A stretch of DNA of 64,000 nt. Source: Rattus norvegicus (lineage: Eukaryota > Chordata > Mammalia > Rodentia > Muridae). Location: the NCBI RefSeq assembly GCF_036323735.1, contig NC_086022.1, forward strand, positions 69,694,702 to 69,758,701. The letters are read 5' to 3'. Shown here piece by piece: positions 46,315 to 56,009 of this stretch; the stretch's first letter is position 1; each line of letters starts with the position of its first letter. Both the position numbers and the translations under genes were made by a program. The notes under the pieces were generated by a model that was given only the letters and a program-made list of their open reading frames with translations, did no database searches and was not told the origin of the DNA.

Positions 46315-46315
<1 letters not shown>

Positions 46316-46369
<54 letters not shown>
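46316..46369. repeat. (TG)n microsatellite
   Basis: About 24 uninterrupted TG units ending tgcgtgtt. Confidence 0.93.
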
Positions 46370-46370
<1 letters not shown>

Positions 46371-46379
46371 TGAGTAAAA

Positions 46380-47259
46380 TTGTCTTTTAAAAATTCTCTT
46401 CAGTCTCCTCTTTGAGTGTTTTGTGTTTTGTTGAAACTCTGGTCTATAGGTATGAAGGCCATGCTAGAGGTCACAGCGGGGGTTTTGGGATAGAAGGCTG
46501 CAGTTTGAGCCCACTGGCCTGTTATCCCTCAGGTATGGCTTCCTAAAGGCCTTAGAGTCTCTGGACTGGAAAGTAAGTGGAGGTGAAGGCATCTTTGCCT
46601 TCCTATCCTGCTGAAGCTCCTAGATGTCCTTTTGCCTTGCAGATAGCCCCTTTTAACACTCACTGTGGGGAAACCTGTCTGTAGCCAGAAGCTCACGTTT
46701 TGGGCACACGTATTGGGTACCCAGATGGTGCCTGTGTTTATGAAGCCTAGCACACTGACAGGACCCACAGACACATGAATAAATATTTTGCCTTTCTTTT
46801 TAGGCAATATTTGAATCTTTCCAATTTAATTGCTGTCAAAGGAAGGATGCTTACAATCTCTGAAGCAAAGCAAACAGTGAGGGCTTCCAGGGGTGCTGCT
46901 CCTGCTGCTCCAGCCTGGCTCTCTGGCCACCATCTGCATGAATTAGACCTTCGTTTCTTGCTCTTGCTGAGAGCCATGAGGCCTTTCCTGCTATGGACTG
47001 ATTGAGCTACAGGTGGAGAGGCCATGGGGGCAACAGCTCATTTCAGCTTTCCTGTAACCTGTAGTGGTTTGTTGGGTCTGTGTTGGGTCTGAGAGAATCA
47101 GACCTTGGCTAAGAAATCAGTCACTCTTCTCAGATATCAGTGACAAGCACCAATCTGGTCATCATGAGTAGCATCTGGTTTTGTGTTCCAAGGTTGGCTT
47201 CAGAGAACATTTTGTTTGATTTTTCAAGTTGCATGTAGGGTTACAGTTAGCTCACATAG

Positions 47260-47260
<1 letters not shown>
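46380..47260. other. Single-copy intronic sequence
   Basis: No gene or confidently assigned repeat is visible. Confidence 0.5.

Positions 47261-47262
<2 letters not shown>

Positions 47263-47306
<44 letters not shown>
47263..47306. repeat. (GT)n microsatellite
   Basis: An uninterrupted run of about 22 GT units. Confidence 0.93.
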
Positions 47307-47307
<1 letters not shown>

Positions 47308-47889
47308 TTCTGTTTTGTGTTGTGTGTATGTGCACATGCCAATTAGATAAGGGCAGCCCTTCTGGTAAGGGGGCTCCCCACCCTTGCCCCACCAGAGCGC
47401 AGGGTTTTACAAACAGAGCAGCACTGGATTTATGCACACAGGTACTCCGGGAGGTTCCGCTGTACAGACCACAATTTATGCCACCATAGCAATTCAACCC
47501 ATTGCTGGGAATTCTTATTTTAACGGTCTGTTCTTTATATCAGCTTCCAGTCTTTTCTTTTTGACTCCTTCACCTCAGCAAAAAGAAAGCCCAATTGACC
47601 TACATTTGCCAAGTATACAGAGGCATTGATCTGTGATTTCATGTGGTTAACTTTTGCCTCACTGTGATTGGCAAGCCTCTCTCTCCTTGAGAGAGAGATA
47701 GGGTGTGTGCTACATAATCTCTCAGAGTTCTGTAACAATCACCCCTTTTATCCATCACACTTTAACTTACCCCAATTAGTTTAAATCCTTGCATGTAATA
47801 AATTTAGCTGGACTCTGTATGTTGTGGCCTTCCAAAGGCTGCCTCATGTTAATCATGCATGCCTTCAGAGTGCATGGTATTGGTGTGTG

Positions 47890-48000
47890 TCTCATGCCGG
47901 AGTCAGTGGAGATAAAGATGAATGGATAAGACAGTAGGTATCCTTGCCCTTGAGAAATGCAAAATCTAGGGAGGAGGGAGGCGTATAAACAGATTAGATC
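47890..48000 (+). repeat. Old mammalian repeat relic (L2-like)
   Basis: The text gataaagatgaatggataag, ccttgcccttgagaaatgca, aaatctagggaggaggg resembles the 'ccctgccctcaaggagctta' region of ancient LINE ends. Weak match. Confidence 0.4.
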
Positions 48001-48224
48001 ACAGGCAATGGTGTCTTCCTTGCTGGTGAAGGTGGAAGGAAGGAGAAGTGAGCCCAGCACCCAGTAGCAGTGTCTTCCGGATGGAAGGGATGGTTTTTCT
48101 GGGAAATTGCCGTGCGAGTGTCCTCTCAGGGTCACTCAGGGCCATCAGACTCCTGTGATGGAGTACATGGTCACATTTTCTTTGTATGATATTGGGGAGG
48201 GGGTAGGTGAATAGAGGGAGGTTC

Positions 48225-48360
48225 TGGGTAGACCCTGAATTCTGGCTAAGTCACATAATCTTCTCATTCTGCCACTTTTTTCCCCCATTTGTAAAGCAGG
48301 GAGACAATAATAGCAGTATAAGGTACTCAGTGACACCATATAGTGGACTAAACAGAGCAT
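48225..48360 (-). repeat. MIR SINE relic
   Basis: Reverse MIR-like text: tgaattctggctaagtcaca, ccccatttgtaaagcaggga, gacaataatagcagtataag. Confidence 0.55.
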
Positions 48361-49640
48361 CATCTCTATCAGAGTTGCTGGGACAAGTACACAACCCAGG
48401 AATGGGCTCTAGATGTGTTAAAAGTGCTGGTTCCCCCAGCTTTCAGGGAGCCTGGATAGGGTATCTCAGTTGTTTATCCGGGGGTGTTCTGTATACGTGT
48501 CTGTATGTGCTATGACATGTATAAGGTTGGAAACCACTTAAGTGTGCTGTTAGCTGAGCTAGGTTATTTTTGTCATATATCATCTATTGACAAGGACATG
48601 TTCTGAAAAAAAATCTTTCCTTAGGAAATTTTGACCTGCTTTGTGAATTTTATAGAGTGTGTTTACATGAACTAGGATTGCCATGACATTAGACATCAAC
48701 AGGTACTATTACCTTAAGGGAATTTCATCCCGTCTGTAGCCTGGCTTTGTTTAAAGCATGGTGTTACAGATTACTTTATTAGGACAACTGCCATGGAGAA
48801 AGACGAGATCCAGGGACATTTTCAAAGTAGGTAGAATTCGATGACTAGGAAACAAGGGTTTCTCAGAGAGGAGGTAGCTGCAAAGACGATGTTGTAGACA
48901 GAGGGGGAGGTGATGCTATTAATAGATATTATTCAATTCAAGTGCATGAGGTGTAGATTTGAGTTGAGACAGTGGGGACTGTCTGGTAGGTACGTTTTCT
49001 AGACCAGGCAGAAGAAGAGTGCCGGCTGACATGTGAGGAGGTATGTTGGGGAGGTGGTGAGCAATGCCAGGACATGGAGAAGCCACAGGAGCTTTGTAGG
49101 TTTATCCAGAGTTAGGCTGAAAATCGAAGGCACAGGAAAAGAGCATATACCACTCTCCCAAACTTTGTCTCCGGATAGAGGCTATCCTGTTAGAGGAATG
49201 GCGCCAATAACTGACAACTGGGCAGTTGTCCAAATATGATTTACAATAAGGCATCGGTTTCACAAGGCTTTCTGTAAATTATTGCACTCTGCCAATTGCC
49301 AAGTTCCCTGCTGACAGTGGGCCAGGGGGTCAAACAATTCAATCAGGTGCCACCAGTTATAAATTGAAAATCAGTGGGGTGCAAAATGGATTACCATCAA
49401 AATCCATTCAGGTGAAAAACCAAATATCAAAACCCCTAACCTTTAAAAAACCACCCTTTTCCTGATTCTTCACAATGCCCCGACACTAAGTTTTTAATAT
49501 CCCCCAGATAAGCAAACGTCAATAGAGACTTCAGGAGGCTGAAAGTGAGGAGGGAAGCAGCCCCATCTGGCCTCCCATTGTGAACTTGCAAAATGTGGTA
49601 GGTTCCTGACTTAATCCCCTGGTAATTCTGGTAGATTCTA
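48361..49640. other. Single-copy intronic sequence
   Basis: No gene or array. The part at about 49240-49480 is AT-rich, repeat-free and contains an 8-bp perfect inverted repeat with TAATCC-type cores. Confidence 0.5.
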
Positions 49641-49644
49641 AGAC

Positions 49645-49815
49645 AATAAGAACCTAATGCAAGACAAGAACCACCTGGAAGGCTTAACTGTTTCAGCCAG
49701 GCTCTAGCATGTGGGTTCTGTGTATCTGGGCTTCGGTCTGAGAAGATGTCTTTTTAGCAAGTTCCTATGGGATGCTCATGCTGCTGGTGCTGGGGCGACC
49801 TTTAAGGACCTCTGA
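49645..49815 (+). repeat. MER5-like hAT-type MITE relic
   Basis: The order aagaaccacctggaaggctt, agcaagttcctatgggatgc, tcatgctgctggtgctgggg, cgacctttaagg follows the MER5A-type mammalian element. Confidence 0.65.
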
Positions 49816-49879
49816 CTTAAGATATAGGAACTGTTTGGCAATTTGATCACGGCAAGTTGATCAATAGTCACTTAACATT

Positions 49880-50750
49880 GTTTCTTTTATTTTTGAGGTT
49901 ATAGTTTAAGCACACCATTTCCCCTGTCCCTTTCTTCCTTCGGAACCCTCCACACACCCTTCCTTCCCTTCTGGCCTCATTAATTGTTGGATGCATGTAT
50001 GTGTAAGTATATACATACATATTCCTAAATATAGCCTACTCAGTCTGTATAAAGTTACTTGTATGTATGTATGTTTTGAGGGCTGACCATCTGGTATTGG
50101 ATAACTAGTTGGTGTGCTCTTCCGTGGGTAAGATGATTTCTTCTGTGCTCACTCTTCCTTAGTTGTCTGTAATTGTTTGTGTAGGGTTGAAGCTTTCCTG
50201 AATCGACTTAAGCGTATCCATTGTTGTTCTTGCTCACCTCATGGTTAGGCACTCAAAGTCGGTAAAACTTTATGGATGTGGCTTCTGACATAACTAGGAG
50301 ACATGGTTTCAGAGCAAACTCCCTGGTTCTCTGGCTTTTACAACCTTTTTTCCCCCTATTCTAAGATATTCCCTGGGCCCTAGATGTGGGAGCTGTTTTA
50401 CAGATGTATCTATTTGGATTATGTCCATACAACTCTGCATTTTGATTGGCTATAATCTTCTATAATGATCTCTGTTTCTTTTCTTTTTAAAGTATTTATT
50501 GTATATATGTGAATACATTGTCTTCAGACACACCAGAAGAGGGCATCAGATCTCATTACAGGTGGTTGTGAGCCACCATGTGGTTGCTGGGAATTGAACT
50601 CAGGACCTCTGGAAGAAGTCAGTGCTCTTAACTGCTGAGCCAGCTCTCCAGCCCTGATCTCTGTTTCAAAGAGAAATTTCTTTGATGAGGGGTGAGGACC
50701 ACACTTATCTGTGGGCCCAAGGACAAATATTTGGAATGTAGTTAGAGAGT
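49880..50750 (-). mobile_element. Lx-type L1 3' region, antisense, split by B2
   Basis: Landmarks in order: tttttgaggttatagtttaa, acagcctactcagtctgt-like text, ggctgaccatctggtattgg, gtgtgctcttccgtgggtaa, gtagggttgaagctttcctg, cataactaggagacatggtt, actctgcattttgattggct; after the B2, tttgatgaggggtgaggacc and acacttatctgtggg. Non-coding and 5'-truncated. Confidence 0.82.
50479..50654 (-). repeat. B2 SINE inside Lx
   Basis: Reverse B2: agacacaccagaagagggca, tcagatctcattacaggtgg, tgagccaccatgtggttgct, gggaattgaactcaggacct, ctgctgagccagctctccag. A perfect 13-bp duplication (tgatctctgtttc) lies at 50466-50478 and 50655-50667. Confidence 0.93.
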
Positions 50751-51028
50751 ATGCTGGACCAGGTACCGAGTCTGTGGTTGGTCCAGAGTTTTGTTTAAGA
50801 AACCTGAGAAGAAAATAGTTCAAAGAAATCCAGACTGATTTAAAAGCATTGTGCTCAGAAGTGAGGTTAGGAGGATGGAGAGAAAAAAAGAAAGGAAGGC
50901 AACCTTCCCATCCTATCCCCATTCTAGAAGCCTAGACACTGAAAGCACAAATAGTATCATTAGGGCAAGCTCTCTGTCCCGTGTGGAAACAAATTTATTT
51001 GACTGCAAATTCCTTTTATATTTGAAGT

Positions 51029-51072
<44 letters not shown>

Positions 51073-51121
51073 TATGTGTGTATGTGTGTATGTGTGTATG
51101 TGTGTATGTGTATGTGTGTGT
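51029..51121. repeat. (TG)n then (TGTGTGTA)n microsatellite
   Basis: A pure TG run to about 51065, then an eight-base tgtgtgta/tgtgtatg period to 51121. Confidence 0.93.
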
Positions 51122-51489
51122 AGTTGTATGTACATGCATAGGTAGTCAAGAGGTCACCCTTAGTATTATTGATAAGTATTGATCCTCATGTGCCATCAAC
51201 CCTTTTAAACTTTGAAAGCAGAGTTTCTTAAGGGTGGGTAAGCATGGGCACCACTTTTTGAAACAAACAAACAAAAACTTCTACTAGTCTGGATTTTGAG
51301 TCTTTTAGTCTATGTGTGACCTTAGAGATGCATTTTCTAAGTCAGCTCCATCTGATTGTAGCTTTACTCTCTCGTTCTTTTTGAGTCAGGCTTATTGCTC
51401 AGTGCAAACTGTAGCTATCATCAGGTCCAACATGAAATATGTTTCTTTCTTTGGGATGGACATTTGGATCCCAGGATGCTAAGATGGGG

Positions 51490-51855
51490 TGTGGTAGTTT
51501 GAATAGGAAAGACCCCCATAGACTCATGTGTTTTCAAACTTGAGCCCATAGGGGAGTGGCACTATTAGGAGGTGTGGCCTTGGAGTGGGTGTGGCCTTGT
51601 TGGAGGAAGTGTCGGGGTGGGCCTTGAGGTCTCTTATGCTCAAGCTATGCCTAGTCTCCTTTGGTTACCTTTGGATCAAGATGTGGAACTCTCAGCATCA
51701 TGTTTACCTTCATGCCTCCATTCTTCCTGCCATGATGTGAATGGACTAAACCTCTGAAACTGGAAGCCAGTCTCAATTACATGTTTGTTTGTTCTAGATT
51801 AGAGTTGCCGTGATCACAGTATCTCTTTATAGCAATAGAAACCCTAACTAAGACA
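51490..51855 (+). repeat. LTR-like rodent repeat next to the exon
   Basis: Starts tgtggtagtttgaatagg, then gggagtggcactattaggag, gtgtggccttgttggaggaa, gtggaactctcagcatcatg, aaacctctgaaactggaagc, and ends gcaatagaaaccctaactaa-gaca. Tg...ca termini suit an LTR; the family name is not certain. It ends 48 bp before the Tmem178b exon. Confidence 0.8.
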
Positions 51856-51880
51856 GGGAGTCTCTACCTCATTCACACTG

Positions 51881-51903
51881 GGTTTTCTATTTCTCTCTTC
51901 CAG
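51881..51903 (+). promoter_or_regulatory. Tmem178b: Splice acceptor of the Tmem178b exon
   Basis: The exon is preceded by a pyrimidine-rich run ending ttctctcttccag, with the AG at 51902-51903. There is no AG between 51861 and the acceptor. Plausible branch-point adenines are 51866 (tctctac) and 51874 (attcac), about 29-37 nt from the junction. The frame only works with this AG. Confidence 0.85.
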
Positions 51904-52017
51904 GAGAGATTGAGAGATGCACGTACATCAAGTACCACTACTCCTCAGCGACCATCCCCAGGAACCTCACATTCAACATCACGAAGACCATTCGCCAGGA
52001 TGAGTGGCATGCCCTGC
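51904..52017 (+). CDS. Tmem178b: Internal coding exon of a TMEM178-family gene, probably Tmem178b exon 2
   Basis: The exon is 114 bp: two bases of a split codon, 37 complete codons and one base of the next codon, so both flanking introns are phase 1. The peptide begins EIERCTYIKYHYSS and ends TIRQDEWHAL. The trailing c joins the next exon, where the family has His (WHALH). I recognise this as the loop just before the second membrane span of TMEM178 proteins, and the residues fit TMEM178B better than TMEM178A; this is from memory of the family, not a search. Two N-glycosylation sequons are visible, NLT (in PRNLTF) and NIT (in FNITKT), consistent with a lumenal/extracellular location. TMEM178 proteins are four-pass membrane proteins; TMEM178A has been linked to ER calcium handling, while TMEM178B is poorly characterised. 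The first exon and the exons for membrane spans 2-4 lie outside the window. No stop codon interrupts this frame. Confidence 0.88.
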
Positions 52018-52023
52018 GTAAGT
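52018..52023 (+). promoter_or_regulatory. Tmem178b: Splice donor of the Tmem178b exon
   Basis: The sequence GTAAGT follows the last exon base directly and matches the consensus donor in full. Reading through it would give Arg then Lys rather than the His expected by the family, which supports the junction. Confidence 0.87.
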
Positions 52024-54500
52024 GCAGCTGTGTCTTTTTGGCTGTGACTGTGCTGTGATGTCATTTGGAGGGCTTGGGGGGTGGGGTTGCACATACCTTC
52101 GGAGATCTGTGGGTGGTTTCAGCACTGGCATGGTCTACTATCTGTGAGAACCCACACCTCTGAGTCAGAATTGCCTGAGTTGGTTCTGACCGCATTGTAG
52201 ATTTGTGGAGTTTGTTTTAGATTTTAAAAGACCAAACCAACCAAACAAAACGCAAACCACTATAGTTAGTGATCTTAATCCATTCTCCTGGTAGGCATTT
52301 GAAATTCTACCTACCTGATGGGATATGCTTTTGGGACTTAACTCTAGCACATCTCCAAGTTGCTTGAAATCCTATTGTGGCAACCAGAAGTCCCTTGTGT
52401 TGTTGGTAAAGGGTGAGGCATGCTCGTGGATTCAGGCTCTATCTAGGGGATTTGCACCTAGGTGGAGATCATTAAGCAGGAGGGTCTGGCTCTCCATACA
52501 AGCTTCTGTGTGCCTTCAAATGATAGCAGCTGGCCTGCATACGATCACACAGCAAAGAACAGAATTTCTATGCCCATTGGTTTGGGAATTTCTAGTCTAG
52601 GGATCCTTAGAGACTTACATTATGATGAGAGAGTGACTTAATGAGCAAGCAGAGTTGGTTAGTTATTTTTACTTCTTCTCCATGGGAATACCCTGCCTGT
52701 CTGTGGCAAGGGAAGCTCTCAGTCATGGCTGGTCCCGTTCATCATGTTGACCTGCCCACCCTGTGAGAAAGCATGGTGTACTTCTATTGGGTTTGCCAGA
52801 TGTTCTTCCTACATCATTTCTTTCACCCAACATCCAAAGGATTAGATCAGATTATAATTGCATAAACACAAACTTTTAAAAGTCACACCCTGATAGCCAG
52901 GCTCGTTAAGGAGGCAGTTCTTTAGGTTAGAGCATTCTTCTTGTCTTCATCATAATCTTCTTGCCTGATTGTCAGTGGAGCCTACCAGCTGTAGTCCACT
53001 CTTTGGCTTGACTTTAAGCAGCCATAGCAGGGGGTGGGGAACGGTGACATGAAAGAGAAGAAGCAAAATTAAAATAGAATGTTCTCTGGTTTCAGGAGGA
53101 AAACCATACCAAGAATGGGTATCGAGATGATAGTCCCTCAATGATCCTGGTTTGTGATGACAGAGCAGGTGCCAGAGCGTGGCCCTAAAAACCATACTGT
53201 TGCTACTGGCACTAAGTAGCATGTGAGGACAGAGAGCTAATGTTCAAAGAGTGTTCCCATGTGCTAGCCACCGAGCTAAGTATATCACATACATATTTAA
53301 TTTTAATTTTAATGTGAGATTGGCCTTAGAGACTTTAGTAATCAGGATTATTAATTTCTTTTGGATGGTAGTTATGGAAGACTCCAAAGATAGAAATATA
53401 TGGTGATAATTTCTGATTTCTCACAATCCACCAGTTTAGTATAGTCACTTAAAGGGATCTTCAAGGTGCATAAGCCTTGTTGATTAACCACACAAGTATA
53501 ATAGATTCTGGGATTCATAATAAGATTCAGAATCTAAGAGGAAAAAAGTTACTGACGCTTCCAATTCAAATGAACTCAATCTGACTGAAGTTGCTGGGGT
53601 TCCCTACATAGCAAGCAAATACTGGATATCAAGGCCATGCCTCTTTTAAGGAGCTGGAGTCTAGGGTTGGAGAAGGATGGGGTTTGGAGAGAGACATTCA
53701 CAAAGCAAATAATTACAAGGCAATGTGATAATTACAGCATAGTAGAATTGCTTCCAGCAATTAAAATAGTTTGTGGGTATTTTTTTTTCCCAGCCAGAAG
53801 GAAAATGATTGCAGTATAAATTGCAGTCACTTTAAGGGAAGCCTGGTGAACTCCATTGGCTGTGGCCGTGGTAGATGTCTAGAGTTGTAAGAGAATTTCC
53901 ATCGTGCCATCCTTGGAAGTATGCCACATGGCATTAGCCAAGATGGAGAGAGCTTTGTGGGGGTCTTCTTTGAGCTCCGTGTGTCTCCAGGGTGCTCGTT
54001 CTCCAACTGTAGTGCTGTTGGGTTTTGAAAAAATCTAGCATGCAGCTTCTGTAGCCAAGCAGTGTGCCAGCTTCTATTTTTAACAGATCAAAGCCATTTT
54101 GACGATTGATACAAGCAAGGTCTCTAGCCCATGGTGGTGGGTGAAGTTGATGCTCCCCTTTGGTGATGGATTCATTTGCCTCTTTCATGAAGTCGCCTAA
54201 TGGGCTATTAAGCTGGCAGAGAGCATTTGCTGTGGCTGACAGCTATGACAGCTATTTTAAGCCAGAGGGCGAGTGAGCATCTGTTACAATTGAGGTTGGT
54301 CCTGAGCATAACTGGCAATGCTGGATGGTGGGGGAGCATGGCCTGTGCTCATGTTAATTTTCAGAGGTTAGATTTTGATGACGTGAGGTAGGAAAGAGGC
54401 ATAAACACCTCTTTTGAAACAAAGCAGAAGAAATTAAACATTAGGAAACTCATGGGATCAGCTCTGGAAAATGTGGGAACACCCCATCCCCAACCTGATA
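52024..54500. other. Repeat-poor intronic sequence 3' of the exon
   Basis: No further exon is recognised and almost no repeat is visible (a weak MIR-like piece near 53215-53320). A tandem TGACAGCTA pair lies at 54237-54254. Confidence 0.55.
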
Positions 54501-54507
54501 CCTTGGG

Positions 54508-54585
54508 CTGGGGATGTAGCTTGGCAATAGAGCACTTACCTAATCAGTACATGTAAGCCCTGTATGTATCCCTCTAACTGGAGAA
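54508..54585 (+). repeat. Diverged ID-like SINE
   Basis: The A-box region gggctggggatgtagcttgg and agagcacttacctaatca are recognisable; the 3' part is strongly mutated. Confidence 0.6.
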
Positions 54586-54852
54586 ATGAAACCCTCATCA
54601 ACTTTTTAAATAGCAATGTGTACTTTCATAGTCTAAAGGGGACAAAATTGAGTTTATCTGGTTATCATTTTATGATTTGACCTTAATATCATGTTTTATA
54701 ATTTTTCTCAGATAATTTTTTTCTTAGAGGATTTTTGGCGTGGGGTGGTTGATAACTTGTTTGTTATGAAACAACTTAACAAACAACTTGAACTTCTGTT
54801 CTGTTTGGTCCATACACTTTTCACTGGGAATTTGTGTGTGGCCTGATCATTG

Positions 54853-54854
<2 letters not shown>

Positions 54855-54928
<74 letters not shown>

Positions 54929-55003
54929 GAAGAAGAAGAAGAGGAAGAGGAAGAAGAAGAAGAAGAAGAAGAAGAAGAAGAAGAGAGAGAGAGAGAGAGA
55001 GAG
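54855..55003. repeat. Compound (GT)n-(GA)n-(GAA)n-(GA)n microsatellite
   Basis: Eighteen GT units are followed by GA units, then gaa/gga triplets (about 54926-54982), then GA units again. All frames over it are low-complexity. Confidence 0.94.
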
Positions 55004-55059
55004 GGAAGCTTTCAAATAGGAAAAGGCATGTTTTTGGCTTAAAGCCACCTTATATGTTT

Positions 55060-55945
55060 TGAGAAGTTAACCTGACCAATAGGAAGCTTAACTGTGGGGC
55101 TCTAGGCACTTCCATCTCTTGGTGGTAAACACAGCAGTGAAAGGACGAAAGGACCTGTAGGGCACTGTGCTTCCAGGCCCTAGTGTGTAACATGCTTACC
55201 CGATGGCTAAAGGCTATGGGGTGTTTGTGCACGAGTGAGGGGAGTAGAGGAGTTGTCTTCATGTCCCCCTGCTCTGGGTGAGTTATGACAAAGGCCTGAC
55301 CCTGGCCTGGATGGCAAGGGTTAGTGAGGTCTGGTGTGTGTCTTTTTCTCTTCCTTACCAAGGGGGATGGCAGAACTCCTTCTAGAGCAGAAACCTGTGT
55401 TTCTGGTCCACTCAAGCCTATCTGCCCTTCAGTGTTGTTGACTTGCTTTAGTCCCGGCCCAGGTGGGTGGCAGAGGTGAGCCAGTGGCCTCTTTGGGCTG
55501 TAGGTGTTCTGTCTTCCTCAGTCAGATGTCTTGCTCAGGACTAGAGTAGGACAGGACAGTGTCATACTGGCCATCAAAGAGTAGACAGTGGCCTCAGAAA
55601 ATGAACTTAGCAAATGCCACTGTTTGGATCAGTTGTCTGGCTTAATGCTCTACACAGGATAGAATCTGATTGCTGGTGACCAGGGGAAGCTGCTGGCACG
55701 GCTGTGGCATTTCAATAGCTGATTTCCCTCCTTTTACTAGAATTCACTCTGGTGGGCTTTTTACAACCCCACATTCAGTCTGAGGGGGCAGCACCTGTGA
55801 ATTCTGTGTCCTCATGCACCCCTGCTCAAAATCCTGGACACAATCCCAAGGGGCTCTACCTTTGTCCTTCCTGTTACTGTGACCTCTGACCTGTCTTGTC
55901 TGCACAGTCAGCATCTTACACACTTGCTCAGGGGATGGTAAGGGC
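55060..55945. other. Single-copy intronic sequence
   Basis: A 121-codon minus frame at 55050-55415 shows no family. No repeat was assigned. Confidence 0.5.

Positions 55946-55947
<2 letters not shown>

Positions 55948-56005
<58 letters not shown>
55948..56005. repeat. (GT)n microsatellite
   Basis: About 29 uninterrupted GT units, the longest pure GT run seen in the window. Confidence 0.93.
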
Positions 56006-56007
<2 letters not shown>

Positions 56008-56009
56008 AT

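Larger units (their letters stand above)
45510..46315 (-). repeat. Ancient L1M 3' region with a B1 inside
   Basis: Reverse L1 landmarks: ttaaaggccgaatagcattt, tttatggatataccacagtt, ggctattgtgaatgatatta, ttttggatatcgattagttg, aacaagtgtaaggtgatatt, tcattgtggttttgatgtga, ttcatgtacctgttgatcat. The ATCC array and the B1 lie inside. Confidence 0.82.
1..51903 (+). other. Tmem178b: Intron upstream of the recognised exon (3' part of Tmem178b intron 1)
   Basis: No coding exon could be supported in this stretch on either strand. Open frames here are 60-190 codons and fall in repeats, microsatellites or single-copy sequence without a recognisable family. TMEM178B is known to have very large introns, so tens of kilobases without an exon is expected. 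An unrecognised noncoding transcript or antisense gene cannot be excluded from sequence alone. Confidence 0.75.

Noticed and set aside
54255..54275. Second CTCF-like site (ccagagggcgag)
   Set aside because: Only the right half of the core fits; the upstream CC positions are missing.
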